This document shows positions 33,898 through 36,258 of a stretch of 36,258 nucleotides of DNA, one piece after another. A program made the translations under genes and the position numbers. Each line of letters opens with the position of its first letter. Positions within the stretch are counted from its first letter, which is position 1. The notes beneath the pieces were generated by a model. The model was given only the letters and a program-made list of their open reading frames with translations. It had not been told where the DNA came from and made no database searches. Source of the DNA: BS150m-G50 sp964517435 (GTDB lineage: Bacteria > CAIWAD01 > BS150m-G50). The stretch is taken from the NCBI GenBank assembly GCA_964517435.1, contig CAZFEC010000034.1:1-36258 (forward strand), written 5' to 3'.

Positions 33898-34291
33898 CAG
33901 TTTCCTCCCAGGTCATATGCAGTTCGATTATCCAGGCCTTGAGCGGGAGTATCGCGGTCTCCGGCGCGGGGGTAAAGGACCCCTGCGGCTCAAAATGGCC
34001 TCTGATCCAGTATGTGTTGCTGCGCTTCTGCTTGTCGAGCACTACCGACGGCAGGTTCGGAATGTAGAGCGGTGTCGTACTGGCGAAACCGCGCAGCTTC
34101 CAGTACTCCATCTCGTTGTGAAGCGCTTCCAGCGCACGCATGCGGCGGTTGTGCTTCTCCAGCATGTCGTGCCCCTGGTAGAGGGACTTGATCAGCCCCA
34201 GCCCGGCGATGGTGATCACCATTATCGCCACGATGGCCTGCCAGATGAAAACCGCTCCCCGTTCCGATTGTCTCACGCGCACGGGATTCAT
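33845..34291 (-). CDS. PilV-like minor pilin
   Basis: 148 residues. The prepilin-type N-terminus is SERG-AVFIWQAIVAIMVITIAGLGLI, cleaved after Gly12. Mature position 5 is Trp17 in place of Glu, which is unusual for this class. The globular part has no family I can name beyond minor pilin. It starts 15 bases after pilT and overlaps the PilW-like gene by 53 bases. Confidence 0.8.
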   Translation of the reverse strand: MNPVRVRQSERGAVFIWQAIVAIMVITIAGLGLIKSLYQGHDMLEKHNRRMRALEALHNEMEYWKLRGFASTTPLYIPNLPSVVLDKQKRSNTYWIRGHFEPQGSFTPAPETAILPLKAWIIELHMTWEETDGTLQHESLRTAINSML

Positions 34292-34306
34292 GGTTCCGTC
34301 TCCGTC

Positions 34307-35374
34307 TTACTGGTACTGGTCTCCCAGTTCCAGATCGAACAGCTTGGAATTCTCAGCGATCTGCACCGCGTCCTGCCGGTTGATGTAGCCCTCCCGCACC
34401 AGCCGCAGCAGGTCGCTGTCCAGCGAGTGCATGCCCTGCTTGCCGCCCGATTGTATCACGTTCGGCAGCTGGAAGATCTTGTCCTCGCGGATCAGGTTGC
34501 GCACGGCGACATTGGCCAGCAGCACTTCGGTCGCCACGACGCGGCCCTTGTTGTCGCGCGTCGGCAGCAGCCGCTGGGCGATCACCGCCTCCAGCGATTC
34601 CGACAGCATCGAACGCACCTGCGATTTCTGCTCGGTGGGGAAGATGTCGATCACGCGGTCGACGGTCTTGGCCGCGCTGGGGGTGTGCAGGGTGGCCAGC
34701 ACCAGGTGCCCGGTCTCCGCCGCGGTCAGCGCCAGCTGGATCGACTCCAGGTCGCGCATCTCGCCGATCAGGATCACATCGGGGTCCTCACGCAGCGCGG
34801 CGCGCAGCGCGAAGTTGAAGGTTCGGGTGGTGGAGCCGACTTCCCGCTGGTTGATGAGGCAGTTGCGGGAAGAGTGGAAGAACTCGATCGGATCTTCGAT
34901 GGTGATGATGTGGACGTTCTTGTATTCGTTGATGTAGTCCACCATGGAAGCGAGGGTGGTCGATTTGCCGCTGCCGGTAGGGCCGGTCAGCAGCACCAGG
35001 CCGCGGTCGCGCAGGGAGAGGTCCTGCAGCACCTTGGCCGGCAGACCGAGTTCTTCGAAGCTCTGCACCTTGGCGGGAATTGTGCGGAAGACGGCGGCGG
35101 TGCCCAGGATCTGATGGAAGAAGTTGACACGGAAGCGGGCGATATCCTCCAACCGGTGCGAGAAGTCGATTTCCTGCTCTTCCTTGAAACGCTGGAGGCG
35201 CTTCTCGTTCATCACATCGCAGGCGTACTCATCCATGAGGTCCTGCGTTGTGGTCGGCAGGTTCAGCTTCTTCATGACACCGTGCACCCGGATCATCGGC
35301 GTGGAGCCGACCGAGAGATGGAGATCTGATGCGCCCTGGTTGACGCTGAATCTAAGCAGTTCGGTTATGTTCAT
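34307..35374 (-). CDS. pilT: Type IV pilus retraction ATPase PilT
   Basis: Hexameric ATPase that depolymerises the pilus and so drives twitching and DNA uptake. It has 355 residues: an N-terminal PAS-like domain with ASDLHLSVG (15-23), Walker A GPTGSGKS at 131-138, Walker B VILIGEMRD near 196-204, a His box in ATLHTPSAA, and the retraction-specific motif AVRNLIRE (AIRNLIRE in others). Its presence tells this locus from a type II secretion system. The start overlaps the pilA stop as TAATG. One TTGTATCACG motif lies inside (34451-34460), read as VIQ. Confidence 0.96.
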   Translation of the reverse strand: MNITELLRFSVNQGASDLHLSVGSTPMIRVHGVMKKLNLPTTTQDLMDEYACDVMNEKRLQRFKEEQEIDFSHRLEDIARFRVNFFHQILGTAAVFRTIPAKVQSFEELGLPAKVLQDLSLRDRGLVLLTGPTGSGKSTTLASMVDYINEYKNVHIITIEDPIEFFHSSRNCLINQREVGSTTRTFNFALRAALREDPDVILIGEMRDLESIQLALTAAETGHLVLATLHTPSAAKTVDRVIDIFPTEQKSQVRSMLSESLEAVIAQRLLPTRDNKGRVVATEVLLANVAVRNLIREDKIFQLPNVIQSGGKQGMHSLDSDLLRLVREGYINRQDAVQIAENSKLFDLELGDQYQ

Positions 35375-35793
35375 TATTCCTCTTCGCCGGCCTGCTTCGG
35401 GAATCCGTAACCGGACCAGGTGCCTTCCTGGATGTCGAAGATAACGGTGTGGTTGGGGCCACCGGCCATCTCGGCCGTGGAAGTGGCCTGGATCTGGTTG
35501 TCACCGATGATCTCGAACTGCCACTTGCGCTCGGTGGAAAGATCGATCTGTACGTAGCCGTTTTCTCTCAGCTCATCTACACTCTGCGGCCAGTTGTTGA
35601 ACTCCTGCTTGTAGATCTTGGACGCATTGTAGATAGCGTTGATCTGCACCTTGGCGTCAGCGGCGCGGGCACCCTTGACATACTGGAGGTATTGCGGTAC
35701 GGCAATCGCCGCCAGAATCGCCACGATGATCACGACGATCAGAACTTCGACCAGGGTAAAACCCTTTTCCTGAGCCATTCTGCGTGCTTTCAT
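35374..35793 (-). CDS. pilA: Major type IV pilin PilA
   Basis: 139 residues from the ATG at 35793, which has AAGGAG 8 bases upstream; an earlier in-frame ATG lacks a ribosome site and would give too long a leader. The prepilin signal MKARRMAQEKG is cleaved before FTLVEVLIVVIIVAILAAIA, with Glu at mature position 5. The short globular domain (about 100 residues) has no cysteine pair, so it is closer to the GspG-like/short pilins than to Pseudomonas PilA. It is the first gene of the locus. GspG-like major pseudopilin is the alternative, but pilT beside it favours a true pilin. Confidence 0.92.
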   Translation of the reverse strand: MKARRMAQEKGFTLVEVLIVVIIVAILAAIAVPQYLQYVKGARAADAKVQINAIYNASKIYKQEFNNWPQSVDELRENGYVQIDLSTERKWQFEIIGDNQIQATSTAEMAGGPNHTVIFDIQEGTWSGYGFPKQAGEEE

Positions 35794-35847
35794 TGAAAAC
35801 TCCTTAGTCTTATGTGAGTCTGTCGATCTCAATTTTTGGCCTAATTT

Positions 35848-35893
35848 ATTATAATATCAGTACCTTTCAAGAACAGCAACAAAAAGCGTACCA
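35848..35893 (-). promoter_or_regulatory. Candidate pilA promoter region
   Basis: On the minus strand TATAAT (35848-35853) lies in a 15-base AT-only stretch 55 bases before the pilA ATG. About 25 bases further up, TGGTACGCTTTTTGTT (35878-35893) resembles a sigma-54 site (TGGCACG-N4-TTGCW) with two mismatches, one in the important -12 GC. Either could be real; many pilA genes use sigma-54. Confidence 0.35.
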
Positions 35894-36201
35894 GCCATTG
35901 TTTTCCGTTCCTCCTGTCCAGGTACCGGAATGATTCCACCGTTCGCTGGCGCCGGATTTGAGTCTCAAGAACATGAGACATAGGTTGGATAAAAGAGCAC
36001 CCGCAGCTGCCGGAGATCGCTTCCAGGCAGCACAACCTACTCTGAGACAATGCCAGGCAAGCTCTGGGTTATGAAAGACCCCGGCCTGTAGGATGCAAAA
36101 TCCCTGCCAGTTTTCGGACAGCCTTTTCCAACGCATATAGTATTGCTAGAAATCAATTACCGAAGATTGTGTCCCTAATTTTGTGTAAAAACGACTGATC
36201 T
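35894..36201. other. Non-coding stretch upstream of pilA
   Basis: About 300 bases with only short overlapping open frames that lack ribosome sites and look random in composition. I see no repeat or RNA in it. Confidence 0.4.
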
Positions 36202-36244
36202 CTTTTTCCGGACCGGCAGGCTAAATTCTGCCGGCCGGAAAAGG
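36202..36244. terminator. Long hairpin near the window end
   Basis: CTTTTTCCGG-A-CCGGCAG pairs with CTGCCGG-CCGGAAAAGG around an 8-base loop, with one bulged A: a stem of about 17 base pairs. The T and A runs lie in the stem, so it could terminate in either direction or serve as a leader element for a gene starting at 36252. Confidence 0.5.
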
Positions 36245-36251
36245 GTGAGTC

Positions 36252-36258
36252 ATGACGA
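36252..36258 (+). CDS. Possible start of a plus-strand gene running off the window
   Basis: ATGACGA follows AGGGTGAGTC, which contains a passable ribosome site. Only two codons are visible, so this is a hint at best. Confidence 0.2.

Noticed and set aside
20305..35793. Type II secretion system instead of a type IV pilus
   Set aside because: pilT with the AVRNLIRE motif, pilM-type actin fold and pilMNOPQ order identify a pilus; no gspL/gspM-type gene is present.
35841..36136. Two short minus-strand frames (69 and 89 residues) upstream of pilA
   Set aside because: They overlap each other in different frames, lack ribosome sites and have no recognisable features.
1..36258. Defence island, prophage or biosynthetic gene cluster
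   Set aside because: Every sizeable gene is accounted for by core metabolism, elongasome, transport, secretion or pilus functions; no nuclease-helicase, phage or pathway enzymes are seen.

Overview
The window is a chromosomal stretch of a moderately GC-rich, Gram-negative-type bacterium. It has an outer-membrane secretin, a type IV pilus, lipoproteins and a protein with a C-terminal type IX secretion (T9SS) sorting domain (the NPFNPSTTI...GVYLLQL...KKVMYVK pattern). Together with large secreted multidomain proteins, this points to a Fibrobacteres-Chlorobi-Bacteroidetes (FCB) relative, more likely an uncultured candidate phylum than a true Bacteroidetes. That placement is inference; there is no rRNA gene here. 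No tRNA, rRNA, CRISPR array, transposase or prophage gene was found.

Left part (1-11.5 kb). After a truncated gene end and an inverted repeat comes a large secreted subtilisin-family protease (347-3895, minus). Then follows a tightly packed minus-strand run purN-purH-mreB-mreC-mreD-mrdA-rodA (11501 down to 4067): the last two folate-dependent purine steps followed by the complete elongasome core (MreBCD, PBP2, RodA). Most junctions overlap by 1-14 bases, so this is probably one transcription unit, and the organism is probably rod-shaped.

Middle (11.5-20.3 kb). A plus-strand OPT-family transporter is followed by a repeat- and hairpin-rich gap. Next is a 746-residue secreted protein with a T9SS sorting domain whose first half is a close paralogue of the large minor pilin encoded 15 kb away. 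An ECF sigma factor plus small membrane protein pair follows, then a small membrane protein of the DUF6249 type, then a secreted papain-like protein with discoidin and fibronectin-like domains.

Right part (20.3-35.8 kb). This is an almost complete type IV pilus locus, all on the minus strand. In transcription order it is pilA, pilT, three minor pilins (PilV-, PilW-, PilX-like), pilM, pilN, pilO, pilP, pilQ and an Ig-like-domain lipoprotein, then an intrinsic terminator, then pilB, pilC, a candidate structured RNA, and the prepilin peptidase pilD. PilB carries tandem c-di-GMP-binding-type (MshEN) motifs.

The points most worth a second look are: (i) an 8-base motif, TGTATCAC, present 11 times by my count, in coding and non-coding DNA, in several reading frames and partly as inverted pairs, like a DNA-uptake or other genome-wide signal; (ii) the pilin-to-T9SS chimera; (iii) a five-copy array behind the PilX-like gene whose copies preserve the peptide NLPPIE with only synonymous changes although the copies lie beyond the stop codon and alternate in frame; (iv) a structured RNA candidate behind pilC. 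All counts and repeats were found by eye; family names come from memory of motifs, not from searches.
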